From NCBI GenBank assembly GCA_014904845.1, contig MU119931.1, positions 1 through 12,427 on the forward strand: 12,427 nucleotides of DNA, given 5' to 3'. This document shows positions 1 through 10,205 of this stretch, in pieces. Position numbers and translations under genes: made by a program. The notes beneath the pieces were generated by a model that saw only the letters and a list, made by a program, of their open reading frames with translations, had not been told where the DNA came from and searched no databases. The stretch's first letter is position 1. Every line of letters begins with the position of its first letter. The stretch is from Acephala macrosclerotiorum (lineage: Eukaryota; Ascomycota; Leotiomycetes; Helotiales; Mollisiaceae).

Positions 1-625
1 TAAATTTATTAAAATATTATAATAAAAATTTCGTATATAAATTTAAATTTTTAAAAAAATCGTAAAATTAATTAAATAAATATAAAAATTATTATTTTAT
101 AAATTTTTTTTAATTCGTTATTAATTTAAAAAAATTAATTCAAAAAATCGATAATATTTTTATATCGAATTAAAATAAAAACGTAAAAATATATAATAAA
201 ATTAAATAATTTTTTTATTTTAATAAATCGTTTTAAATAAAAAATATTTAATATTTAATAAATTCGATTAAAATTTTTTATTTTTTTCTAATTATTATAT
301 TTATATCGATTTTTAATAATAAAATAATTTTAATATTATTACTTTTTTTAAAATAAGTATTTTTTTATTATATATTATTTTAAATAAAAATTATTTATTA
401 TATTTTATTTTATAAATAAATTTTTTCATATTAATTATATTATTTTTGAATTTGAATTTTGTAATTAAATATAATTTAAATAATTGTTATATAATACAAT
501 TGAGATTATTTATAGTAAAAATTTTATTAATTTTACAATAAAAATCGAATTAATTTTTTTCGTTTTTAAAAATTAAAATAAAAATAAAATTTTTTTTTTA
601 TTAATATTTTGATTTTTTAGTTATT
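1..625 (+). repeat. Left copy of diverged direct repeat
   Basis: This stretch aligns in the same orientation and order with 11375-12000. Anchors are the run containing ATCGTAAAATTAATTAAAT near 58 (partner near 11426), the TTATTAATTTAAAAAAATT block near 119 (partner near 11491), the ATTATTATATT block near 289 (partner near 11674), and TTTTTAAAAATT near 565 (partner near 11943). The offset stays near 11.37-11.39 kb throughout, which chance similarity between AT-rich sequences would not produce. The copies differ by transversions and small indels as well as transitions, so they are older or less related than the inverted arms. The repeat may begin before the window. It could be an LTR or simply another copy of a dispersed element. 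There is no gene in it. Confidence 0.55.
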
Positions 626-639
626 ATTTAAAATTGAAT

Positions 640-2145
640 ATAATAATATAAATCGCATATATTAATAAACGAGATTTTGATTTAAAAAAAGAATATAACG
701 TTAAATTTTTTTTTTTTTTTAGAATTCGTTATAAATATAGAATAAAAACGTCGATAAATTTTTTTTAATTATTTAAAAAAAAATTTTAAATTGATTTGTG
801 ATTAATTGAATTCGTTTTTTTGTTAATAATAAAAAATTTTATAAGAAAATTTTTTTTTTGAAAAAAAATTTAAAAATAAAAAAATTCGTTTAATAAATAA
901 TTAAAAATTACAAATAATTATTTTAATATTTAAAAATGATTTATATATTATAAAATTAAACATATTCGTAGAATTTAAAAAAAAATATATAATTTTTTTA
1001 GAAATTAGTATTTATAAATAAAAAAATATTATTATTATTATTTGTAATTAATATTAAATTATAGATTTTATTAAAAATATTAATAAAAATATTAAACGTA
1101 TTTTAAATAGTATTTTCGAGATAATAAAATTATTAATTGAAATTTTATTAAATAAAACGATATTGAAATTATAATTACTCGAATTAAAAAAATGTTTTTT
1201 TTGTAAAAAATACGATTAAAAAATGTAAAATATAACGTTTTATCGATTTTATATTTTTTTTTATTTATTTCGTTTTTTTTATTTAATTTATTTAATTTGT
1301 TTAAATTTTCGATATTTTTTTTAATTTGAATTAAAATTCGTTTACGATCGTTTTCGACGTTTCGTATTATACGTAAAAAAAAAATATTTAATTATTGTAA
1401 TAATGTTTGTAAAAATATTTTTGATTAATATAATTAGATATTACTATTAAAATTTAAAAAGTTTTTCAATCAATAAAAAAACGCGATAAAAAATAAATAA
1501 AAACGAGAAAAAATTCGTTTAAAATTTGAATAATAATAATTTTTTATTAAAAATATTTTAAAATAAAAATAAAAAAAATTTAATTTAAAATTCGATTAAA
1601 TTATTTGATTAATAAATTTTTTTTTTTGTAAAATAAAATTAAAATAATTTGAATTGAAACGTATTTACGATTTATTTTCGTTTTAAAAAATATTTTAATA
1701 TCGAGTTTTTTTTTTGATTTAAAATTTAATAAATATTTAAAAATATTTCAAATTTGAAAACCAAAAAAAAAATTTATTTAAAAAATTTTTTTTTTTATTT
1801 AAAAATTGAAAAAATTTATATTTATAAAATAAAAAAAATATTCGAATTATTTTGAGATATTAAAAATAATATAAAATTTAAATTTGAAATAAATAAAAAA
1901 AAATTACAAATAAAATTATAGTAAAAATACGCGTATTTTAAATTGTTTTAAGAAATAATTTTCGAGTATTTGAAATTGTTTAAATTATCGAAATATTCTA
2001 CGTTTTTTTAAACTTTTCAAAAAAATAAAAATTTAAAAAATAATCGTTTTTTATTTGAATTTAATTAATTATATTTATAGTAAATAAATAAAATTTAATT
2101 GATTTGAATTTCATATAAAAACAATTAAAGAAAATCAATTAAAAC
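640..2145 (+). repeat. Inverted repeat A, left arm
   Basis: This arm is the reverse complement of 4685-6170 over about 1.5 kb. Two blocks were aligned base by base. 1111-1225 against 5606-5720 gives 115 aligned bases, 14 differences, all transitions and no gap. 2061-2114 against 4723-4776 gives 54 bases with 4 differences, all transitions. Similarity can be followed through 670-960, 1000-1060, 1320-1390 and 1680-1990 with small length changes in homopolymers. No reading frame longer than a few dozen codons survives. Residual non-CpG bases are mostly G on this strand (7 G to 1 C in 1021-1200). The identity of the original element is unknown. Confidence 0.85.
706..720 (+). repeat. T15 homopolymer
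   Basis: An uninterrupted run of fifteen T lies inside inverted-repeat arm A. The matching place in arm A' (near 6096-6112) is interrupted by C and G, so part of this run may have arisen by C-to-T change. Confidence 0.6.
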
Positions 2146-2294
2146 AATCGAAAGTTTGAAAAAAATAAAAAAATAAAAGAAAAAGAAAATAAATAATAAA
2201 AAGTAAATAAAATTTCGAATTAAAATAAATAAATAATTAAATAAGTAATTCTCAAATGAATAAACAATCTCGTACGAAATTCGAGTTTATAATT

Positions 2295-2314
2295 TGTTAG
2301 AAAGTATAAAATAA
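2295..2314 (+). promoter_or_regulatory. LTR-start/TATA-like motif, copy 1
   Basis: The 20 bases TGTTAGAAAGTATAAAATAA match 7649-7668 with a single G/A difference. The TGTTA start is typical of Ty1/copia LTRs, and GTATAAAATAA resembles a TATA box at the usual short distance inside such an LTR. After the motif both copies become T-rich and share a weaker block reading ATTTTGA plus an AT run, about 70-90 bases downstream. No CA-ended partner or target-site duplication could be recognised, so the LTR assignment is tentative. Confidence 0.35.
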
Positions 2315-2324
2315 ACATTCTTTG

Positions 2325-2339
2325 TTTTTTTTTTTTTTT
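2325..2339 (+). repeat. T15 homopolymer
   Basis: A run of fifteen T follows directly after the LTR-like motif. The equivalent place after the second copy of the motif (from about 7671) is T-rich but interrupted. Confidence 0.6.
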
Positions 2340-2571
2340 ATATATATAAAAAATAAAAAGAATCTCATTTTGACAATATTTTATAGAATTCTTTGTTTAA
2401 AATTTCAATTTACGATTTAAATATATTAATAATATTTATTTATATCGAATTACTTACAATTTAAATTAAAACGTAATATTTTTTATTGAAAATATATAAA
2501 ATATTATAAATTGAGAAAAAAATAATAAAAAAAAATTTATTTTCGAAAAACTCGAAATAATTTATTTTATT

Positions 2572-2589
2572 AAAAAAAAAAAAAAAAAA
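2572..2589 (+). repeat. A18 homopolymer
   Basis: Eighteen consecutive A form the longest homopolymer I found in the window. It could be a former poly(A) tract, but no element end can be recognised beside it, and such runs arise readily in DNA of this composition. Confidence 0.6.
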
Positions 2590-4684
2590 TACGTTTTAAA
2601 TTACGTAGTAAACGATAATTTTATAATATATTTGATTATAACGATTTTAAAAATCGAAAATTAATTAGTTCTTCGATAATTCGACGTATAATTCGATAGA
2701 AAATTAATATTTAAATAATATATAATTAAACGAGCGAATGTAATTAAAAAAATCGTATATTATATTCGAAAATTAATTCGAATAATTTATAAATTATTGA
2801 TTTTTTTACTACGTAAAATAATAATTATTTATATAACATTTTTAGTATTATATAATATTGAAATATAGTATATAAATCGAATAAAATTTTCGTTAATTTA
2901 AAAACAAATTAAAAATAAAATAATAAGTATTAAAATAAAAAAATATATAGAATTCGTTAATAAAATATTTATATTAATAATTAAAAAAATATTATTAGTA
3001 TAAAAAACGATTTTAATAATAATTTTTTTTCGAGATATAAATTTATTTTTAGTAATAATAATTTTAAAAAAAATCAAAATACGATTCGTATTACGATTAT
3101 AAATTATCGATAATTAATATTTATTCGCGTTTTAAATCGTTTTTTCGATAATTATAAAAAGTAAAAATATTAGTATTAAATAAATTTTTTTTTGTTTAAT
3201 ATATTTCGATTACAATTCGTGAGTTTATATTATAATACAAATTGTAAAAAAAATTTAATAAAAAAATTTAATAAAAATTTAATATTAAAATTTTTTAAAT
3301 AATAATAAAAAATTTTTTTATTTAATAAATATTATTATTTTCTCGAATAAATTGAAATAATATATTGAGAAAAAAAATACATTAAATACAATTATACTAT
3401 ATATTAAAACGAATAATAAATTATTAACGAATTAAATTTTATTAATAATTTTTTATACGTATTTAATGTAAAAATTATAAATATTTAAAAAAGATTTTTA
3501 TATGCGATTAAATTTTTTTAGAAATTAATTAAAAGCAATTTTGATTATATATTAATAATATTTTTATTATTTAATATTTTTGAAAAAATATTATAAATTT
3601 ATTTTAATAAATTTTTTGAAATTATTAAAAAATTATATTTACGTACAATATTAAAATTAAATGATTCTCAAAATATATTAAAATTAAAAAAAAACGAGAC
3701 TACAAACAAATTAGTAAATTAAAACGCTATAAAATTACAATAAAACGTCGAATTAATATTAAAATTAACGATATTTAATATTCGAATAATAATACGATTT
3801 TTTTTTGAATTAAATAAAAGTAATATAATAATAAAAATACAATTTTAAATTTTTCGTATAATATAAAAAATAAAATACGATTTATATCGTTAAAAAATTA
3901 TTTAAAAATTTTTTTTTAAATCAATTTTATATTACTATTTCGTATTACGATTTTTATACGAAGATTTCGCGTAATATTATACTAAATTCAAATACGAAAA
4001 CGCGAAATTTAATTACTTGTACGAAAAATTTAAAATTTCGAAATATTTGATTTTATACTATAAAACGTATAAATTAATTATTTATTAATAATAATTTAAT
4101 AAATCGTTTAATTTTTCGTTTACTCGAAAAAAAAATATAATTTATTTATAAAATTTATTAAAAAAGTTTATAAATTTTTTTTAAATTTTTTCAAATTATG
4201 AAATTTTATTTTAAAATTTGTATTCGTTAAAATATAAATAAAAAAAAATCGAATCAACGTAATATTGTCTCGAAAAATTATAACGTAAAATTTTTTTTTT
4301 TTAAAACTATAATAAGTATATAAAGCGTTTTTTAATATTTTTACAATATTTTATTTGCTTTTTTTTTATTCGATTAGTATTTATAGTTTTATATTATATA
4401 GTTTTATAGTATTCAAATTCTCGATTAAAATTAATACAATTTTCGAGCGTTTATAAATTTTTTTTTTTTTGTATTATAATTTAATAGTACTTATTTCAAT
4501 TAATAATAATAAAATTATAATTACTGTTTTTTAATTCGCGTATATTTAAATTGTTTTTTTAGAGTTTTACGAATTTCTATTTGTAAAATAATTCTTTAGT
4601 TTAATACGTTTTTATATTCTTTGAAAAACTTTAAAATATAGATTTTATTTATATTTACTAAACGTAAATCAATACAATAATAAC

Positions 4685-6170
4685 AATAATTACTTTAATT
4701 GATTTTTTTCAATTAATTTCACATGAAATTTAAACCAATTAAATTCTATTTATTTACTATAAATATAATTAATCAAATTCAAACAAAAAACAATTATTTT
4801 TTGAATTTTTATTTTTTTTAAAAAATTTAAAAAAATATATAAAACGTTTAAATAATTTAAATAATTTCGAATATTTGAAAACTATTTCTCGAAACAATTT
4901 AAAATATATATATTTTTATTATAATTCTATTTATAGTTTTTTTTTGTTTATTTCAAGTTTGAATTTGATATTATTTTTAATATTTTAAAATAATTCAAAT
5001 ATTTTTTTTATTTTACAAATATAAATTTTTTCGATTTTTAAATAAATTTATTTCTTTTTTAAATAAATTTAATTTTTTGTTTTTAAATTTAAAATATTTT
5101 TAAACGTTTATCGAATTTTAAATTCAAAAAAAAAAACTTAATATTAAATTTTTTTTTAAAATTAAAACAAATTATAAATATATTTCGATTTAAATTATTT
5201 TAATTTTATTTTACTAAAAAAATCTTTTTATTAATTAAATAATTCAATCAAATTTTAAATTAAATTTTTTTATTTTTATTTTAAAATATTTTTTAATAAA
5301 AAAATATTATTATTTAAATTTTAAACGAAATTTTTCTCGTTTTTATTTATTTTTTATTACATTTTTTTATTAATTAATTTTTTTTTAAATTCTAATAATA
5401 ATATTTGATTATATTAATCGAAAATATTTTTATAAATATTATTACAATAATTAAATATATATTTTTTTACGCGTAATATAAAATACTAAAAATAATCGTA
5501 AACAGATTTTAATTTAAATTAAAAAAAAATATTAAAAACTCGAACAAATTAAATAAAAAAAAATAAAATAAAAAAAATATAAAATTAATAAAGTATTACG
5601 TATTACATTTTTCGATTATATTTTTTACAAAAAAAATACTTTTTTAATTCGAATAATTATAATTTTAATATCGTTTTATTTAACGAAATTTTAATTAATA
5701 ATTTTATTATTTTAAAAATATTATTTAAACTACGTTTAATATTTTTATTAATATTTTCAATAAAATTTATAATTTAATATTAATTACAAATAATAATAAT
5801 AATATTTTTTGGTTTATAAATACTAATTTCTAAAAAAATTACGTTTTTTTTTTAAATTTTATAAATATTTTCGATTTTATAATATATAAACTATTTTTAA
5901 ATATTAAAATAATTATTTGTAATTTTTAATTATTTGTAAATCGAATTTTTTTATTTTTAAATTTTTTTTTTCGTAAAATTTTTTATTATTAATAAAAAAA
6001 CGAATTTAATTAATTATAAATCGATTTAAAAAAATTTTTTAAACGATTAAAAAATTTTTATTAATATTTTTTATTTCGTATTTACAATAAATTCTAAAAA
6101 AAGTCTTTTTAATATTATATTTTATTCTTTAAATCAAAATCTCGTTTATCGATATACGCGATTATATATA
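4685..6170 (-). repeat. Inverted repeat A, right arm
   Basis: This arm is the reverse complement of 640-2145, with collinear matches from the inner end (4690-4800 pairs with about 2041-2140) to the outer end (6130-6165 pairs with about 645-680, including the CAAAATCTCGTTTAT block). Differences in the hand-aligned blocks are only transitions. The bias of residual non-CpG bases is reversed relative to the left arm (5 C to 2 G in 5641-5880), as expected for an inverted copy. The inner end near 4681-4800 is the least eroded part, with many surviving non-CpG C. Similarity fades beyond 6170. No gene is visible. Confidence 0.85.
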
Positions 6171-7339
6171 TTATATAAAAAAATAAATAAAAATCGTATA
6201 ATTATTTTATTAAATTAAAAAAATATTTAATAAAATTAATTTATTTCAATGTAATCGATTTAATTTTTATTAAAAAATTCGATAATAATTGATTTTTCGT
6301 TATTTTTATATATAATAAAATAAAATTAATATAAATATATATTATTAAATTTAAAAATAAAATCACGAATTATTTTATTTATTTTAAAAATTATTTTAAG
6401 TATTAAAACAAAAAATAAATAATTAAACGATTACGAGATAATAATAAAAAAAATATATATAATTAATAAATTTTATAAAAATTTAAAAAAAAAAGAAATC
6501 GATTGAAAATTTATTAAATTATATTTATTTGAAATAAATAGTTTATTCGAATAATTTAATTAAATTATTTAAAAAAAAGCGATTTTTTTTTAAAAAAAAT
6601 TTAATTTCGATTTTAATTTTTAATTAAAAATAATTAAATATATATATTATTTTTATTTTCGATTATATTATATTATAATCAATATATTATTATTCGAAAT
6701 ATAATATAATAAAATTTTTTATTATAATTATATTAAAACTTTCGATTTTATTATTTATTATTACAATTTTAATAAAAATTAAAAAAATTAAAATAAAATC
6801 GTTCGAAAAATTTTAATTAAATATAAAAAAAATATTTTATATAAAATTTTAAAATTAAATAATCGTATTATTCGAGCGATCTCGATTAAAAAAATTAAAC
6901 GTATTTTTTAAAATAAATTTATTTCAAAAAATAAATACGAATACGAATTTCGATAATGTATAAATTATTTTATAAATTGAATCAAATTACTAAATTTTTT
7001 TTTAATATCGAAATTTGTATTAAAATTCGTTATTTTATTTTATTTATTTATTTTAATATTTTTATTTGATTTAAATCGTAAAAAAAAATAATTAATAATA
7101 AAAAATTAATTTATTAATTATATAAAATTAATTATTTTATTATTATTTATTTAAATCAATTTATTTTTTTATTTTATAATAATTTTTTATTTTTTCAAAA
7201 ATACTAATTATTCGTTTAATAATACAAAATTAACAATTTTTCGTTTTTTGATTATATTTTCGATTTATAATTATTAAATCGTTTTATTGTTTTTACGTAA
7301 ATTATTGATCAAATTTTTAACGTAAATTTTTTTTTATTA
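6171..7339. other. Gene-free AT-rich interval
   Basis: I see no open frame, RNA gene or clear repeat partner over most of this interval. It contains a 13-base stem (6662-6674 with 6698-6710) that could form a hairpin, probably by chance at this composition, and a small CpG cluster near 6872-6886. The part from about 7100 to 7339 may be a more decayed continuation of inverted arm B, since scattered blocks resemble the reverse complement of 10206-10450. Confidence 0.5.
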
Positions 7340-7650
7340 AATTCAATTAAAACATTTTTTAATTAAACGATTTTTTATTAAAAGAATTTCAATTTTTTTA
7401 AATAATAAAAAGAAATTATAATTAAAAATCGAAATTTAATTCGAATATTAATAATAGAATCAATTTATTTAATTTTATTTTTTATTTTTAATAATTAAAT
7501 TTTTTTGATTTTATTAATTTATTAAATTTTTTCTATTTTTAATAATTAAATTTATTTAATTTAATCGAAAAAAATTTCGAAAATAAATATTATATATTAT
7601 TTAATATAAAAAACGAATTCGAAAAATAATAAAAATATTTATAGTATTTG
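7340..7650 (+). repeat. Inverted repeat B, left arm
   Basis: This arm is the reverse complement of 9892-10205 over about 310 bases. The clearest block is 7560-7645 against about 9895-9980, including the shared string TTTTTCGAATTCGTTTTTTA. Most differences are transitions, with one apparent transversion and one single-base length change in a homopolymer. Its inner end falls at 7650, essentially at the TG that begins the LTR-like motif at 7649, suggesting that this is a true element boundary. No coding sequence is visible. Confidence 0.75.
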
Positions 7651-7668
7651 TTAAAAAGTATAAAATAA
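7649..7668 (+). promoter_or_regulatory. LTR-start/TATA-like motif, copy 2
   Basis: TGTTAAAAAGTATAAAATAA differs from 2295-2314 by one G/A transition. It sits exactly where the inverted-repeat similarity of arm B stops, as expected if an LTR element begins here. It lies on the same strand and about 540 bases upstream of the reverse-transcriptase-like remnant, which is too close for a full-length element and implies internal loss. A matching 3' LTR could not be recognised in 9400-9900. Confidence 0.4.
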
Positions 7669-8188
7669 GTATTTTTTATTATTGATATATAAAGAGAGCG
7701 AAATTTCTTTATATACAAAAAAAGTAAAAAAAGTTTTATTTTGATATTTTTATATGATCGAATATTTTTATATATTTTAAATAAATAAATACAAAAGTTT
7801 TTATATATTATATATAATATTTAATTACATTTTCAATAAATTATAATTAAAATTATATAAAAAAAAAGTTTATAGAAAAATAGTAAACAATAAATAAAAA
7901 AAGTGATAAAAACTAATAATAAAATATTAATAATAAAAACTAAGATTTTAAATAAAAAATTTATTTTAATTTAAAGTATTTTATATAATAATTATTCGAA
8001 TAATATAAATAAAATCGATATTGTAATCGAATATATTTGAATCGAAATCAAATTAATTTACAAATAATTAATTAATAATAAGTAATTTTTTTTTTAATTA
8101 TAAAAATTATTCGATTTTACAATTATTTGAAATTTTTAAAACGATTTTTTTGATAATACTTTTATTAATTTATTTGTAATTTGTTATA
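7669..8188. other. Spacer 2, left part, possible eroded LTR
   Basis: This stretch has no open frame. It follows the LTR-like motif and keeps more non-CpG G than most of the window (for example GAGAGCG near 7693 and several AAAG strings). It is compatible with an LTR followed by an untranslated leader, but no primer-binding site or LTR end can be fixed. Confidence 0.3.
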
Positions 8189-8560
8189 ATGTATAAATAT
8201 ATTTTAAATATTTTTTTTTTTGATAATTTTTTTACGAATAAAATAATATTAAATATCGATATATTTTATTTGAACGTAAAATTGAAAATTTTTTGTAAAT
8301 ATAATAATATTTTAATTATTTTCGTAGATAATAATAATATTCGTATTTTGATCGTTAAAATTAATTTATTTAAAAAAAAATTTAAAATCAAATTTTTTTT
8401 AAATTGTATTTATTTATTCGATATATTCGATATATTCGATTTTATAAAATGAAAAAAATATTATAAATTGGCGTTTAACGAATCAATTAATAATTATTGA
8501 TTTTATATTGAATACGTAGTCGAATATTGATCGTTTAATGTTACAATTATCAATTTAATT
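8189..8560 (+). pseudogene. Eroded copia-type reverse transcriptase fragment
   Basis: An 87-codon open frame (8189-8452) is followed in the same frame by TGA stops at 8450, 8498 and 8528. Residues 41-50 read ILIIFVDNNN, which fits the hydrophobic strand and YVDD active-site box of Ty1/copia reverse transcriptases, with the second aspartate replaced by asparagine (GAT to AAT, a G-to-A change). Residues 58-69 (INLFKKKFKIKF) fit the following IN-x-LKxxL-xx-F segment. In-frame YIE at 8504 lies 61 codons after the box, close to where copia enzymes carry YI-xxx-L-xx-F. The upstream TAA at 8177 and the ATG are incidental. An intact enzyme would copy element RNA into DNA; this fragment cannot. The assignment rests on motif reading only, and low-complexity chance resemblance is the alternative. 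Confidence 0.5.
8417..8440 (+). repeat. 9-base tandem repeat, 2.7 units
   Basis: The unit TTCGATATA is repeated perfectly: 8417-8425, 8426-8434, then TTCGAT. It lies in frame in the reverse-transcriptase-like remnant, where it reads FDI-FDI-FD. A small expansion of this kind would disrupt the alignment after the active-site region. Confidence 0.7.
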
Positions 8561-9891
8561 GAAATTAGTATAATTTTCGAGTAATTAAATTAATTTTTGA
8601 AAAACTAAATTTATATTAAATATATTTTAAATATATTAAAAGATTTTTTTTATCGTTTTTATATATATTTCGATCGAATTTAAAGTAAATCGATTAATAA
8701 TTAAATCGATATAAATAAAATCGAATTACGTATCGAATATAATATATATAAAAAAAATCGATAACAAATTAATATATTCGTTAAAAAAAAAGTAATATTT
8801 AATAGTTTTTTTCAATTAAAATTAAATAAATCGTTAATTTTATTGAAATATTAATAATCGAGTAAATCGATATATTATTATTTTTAAAAAAATTTCGAAA
8901 ATAAATTATTTATAAAAATCGAAAAAAATAATAAAAACAATTTTAAATAATTTTTATATTTAAATAAAAATAATATAAATCGAAATCGAATATATAAAAA
9001 TAAAAATTAATTTTTTTTTTAATAATATTAATACTTTTTTATAAATTACTAATAATAAAAAAATCGTTAATATAAATAACGATAATCGTATTTTTTTAAT
9101 AAAAAATAAAAATATTAATATTGAAAAACTTAAAATTTTATTTTAAAAAAAAATTAATAAAAATATTGTATTATATATGTAATAATTATTTGAAATTATA
9201 TAAAGTTTTATTTAATTTAATAATTTTTAAAATACTATATTCAATAAATAAATTAATATAATTTTTAATATTAATTTTTTTATAAAAAAATATTATTTTT
9301 ATATTTATTTAATTAATTTTTTAATTATAAATAATAACAAAAATAAAAATTGTTTTATAATTTATCGATTTTATTATTAAAATAAAAATATTATAAAAAT
9401 CGATTTTTTTATTATTATTTGAAATTGCGAAGTATTTATTGTATTTTATATTATAATTTTTTTTTATAATATTGTATTTAATTTGAAATATTTATTTTTT
9501 TGTAAATAATTTATAATTATTTGAATATTTTATTTTCGTTTATATTTTATTTTTTATTAAGAATATATATATTTTTTTATATTATTATTTTTTACTATTT
9601 TTATTATAAATAATTTATAATTTATTCGAATATTCGAAGTTTGAAAAGTTTATTCGAATTCGTGTAATTGAAAAAAAAAAAAAAAAGTATTTATTGTAAA
9701 ATGCGAAATAGAACGAAAAAAAAAGAGATTAAATGTATAAATAATAAATTCGATACAAAAAAAAATTAAATCGAAAAAATCGAAAAATTGTTAAAAATAC
9801 AAATAATTAAAAAAAATAATTAAATGATTTAATTTAATATTGAAATTTAATTTGTTTTCGATAAATAAAATAAATATAATTCTTTGAAAAT
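8561..9891. other. Spacer 2, right part, no recognisable gene
   Basis: This is 1.3 kb without an open frame. The left part has regularly scattered CpG in TCGA and ATCG contexts, and 9160-9560 is nearly pure A+T. Residual non-CpG bases are almost all G on the plus strand (12 G to 1 C in 9421-9660). If the reverse-transcriptase reading is right, RNase H and a 3' LTR would be expected here, but I could not recognise either. Confidence 0.45.
9671..9686 (+). repeat. A16 homopolymer
   Basis: Sixteen consecutive A lie about 200 bases before the start of inverted arm B'. No element end can be tied to it. Confidence 0.6.
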
Positions 9892-10205
9892 AAAAATATT
9901 ATAAATATTTTTATTATTTTTCGAATTCGTTTTTTATATTAAATAGTATATAATATTCGTTTTTAAAAATTTTTTCGATTAAATTAAATAAATTTAATTA
10001 TTAAAAATAAAAAAAGTTTAATAAATCAATAAAATTAAAAAAAATTTAATTATTGAAAATAAAAAGAAAATTAAATAAATCGATTTTATTATTAATATTT
10101 AAATTAAATTTCGATTTTTAAATATAATTTTTTTTATTATTCGAGAAAATTGAAATTTTTTTAATAAAAAATCGTTTGATTAAAAAACGTTTTAATTGAA
10201 TTATA
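9892..10205 (-). repeat. Inverted repeat B, right arm
   Basis: This arm is the reverse complement of 7340-7650. Similarity starts abruptly at about 9892 and is clear to about 10205. Beyond that only patchy resemblance continues (for example about 10360-10390 against 7170-7205), so the original arm may have been longer. Differences from the partner are mainly transitions in both directions, so each arm seems to have been mutated independently. Confidence 0.75.

Larger units (their letters stand above)
2146..4684. other. Spacer 1 of inverted repeat A, no recognisable gene
   Basis: This 2.5 kb stretch between the arms has no open frame of useful length on either strand. It holds an LTR-start-like motif (2295-2314), T15 and A18 homopolymers, and around 2745-3060 a few codon strings faintly like a copia integrase, which I do not consider proven. 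CpG is fairly dense between about 2580 and 3160 and around 3940-4080, which may mark formerly GC-richer, possibly coding, sequence. Residual non-CpG bases shift from mixed or G-biased on the left to C-biased towards 4684. I could not identify the original content. Confidence 0.5.

Noticed and set aside
4685..4800. Conserved functional element, because this part is the best preserved between arms A and A'
   Set aside because: Uneven mutation along repeats is enough to explain it, and no motif, frame or RNA structure was recognised there.
6662..6710. 13-base perfect stem as a terminator or regulatory hairpin
   Set aside because: The stem is pure A/T, repeats of ATT and ATA units make such stems frequent by chance here, and no gene lies next to it.
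8189..8452. A functional small protein of 87 residues
   Set aside because: The composition is dominated by I, F, N, K and L as any AT-rich frame would be, the ATG has no support, and the frame continues past stops with reverse-transcriptase-like motifs, so it is better read as a pseudogene fragment.
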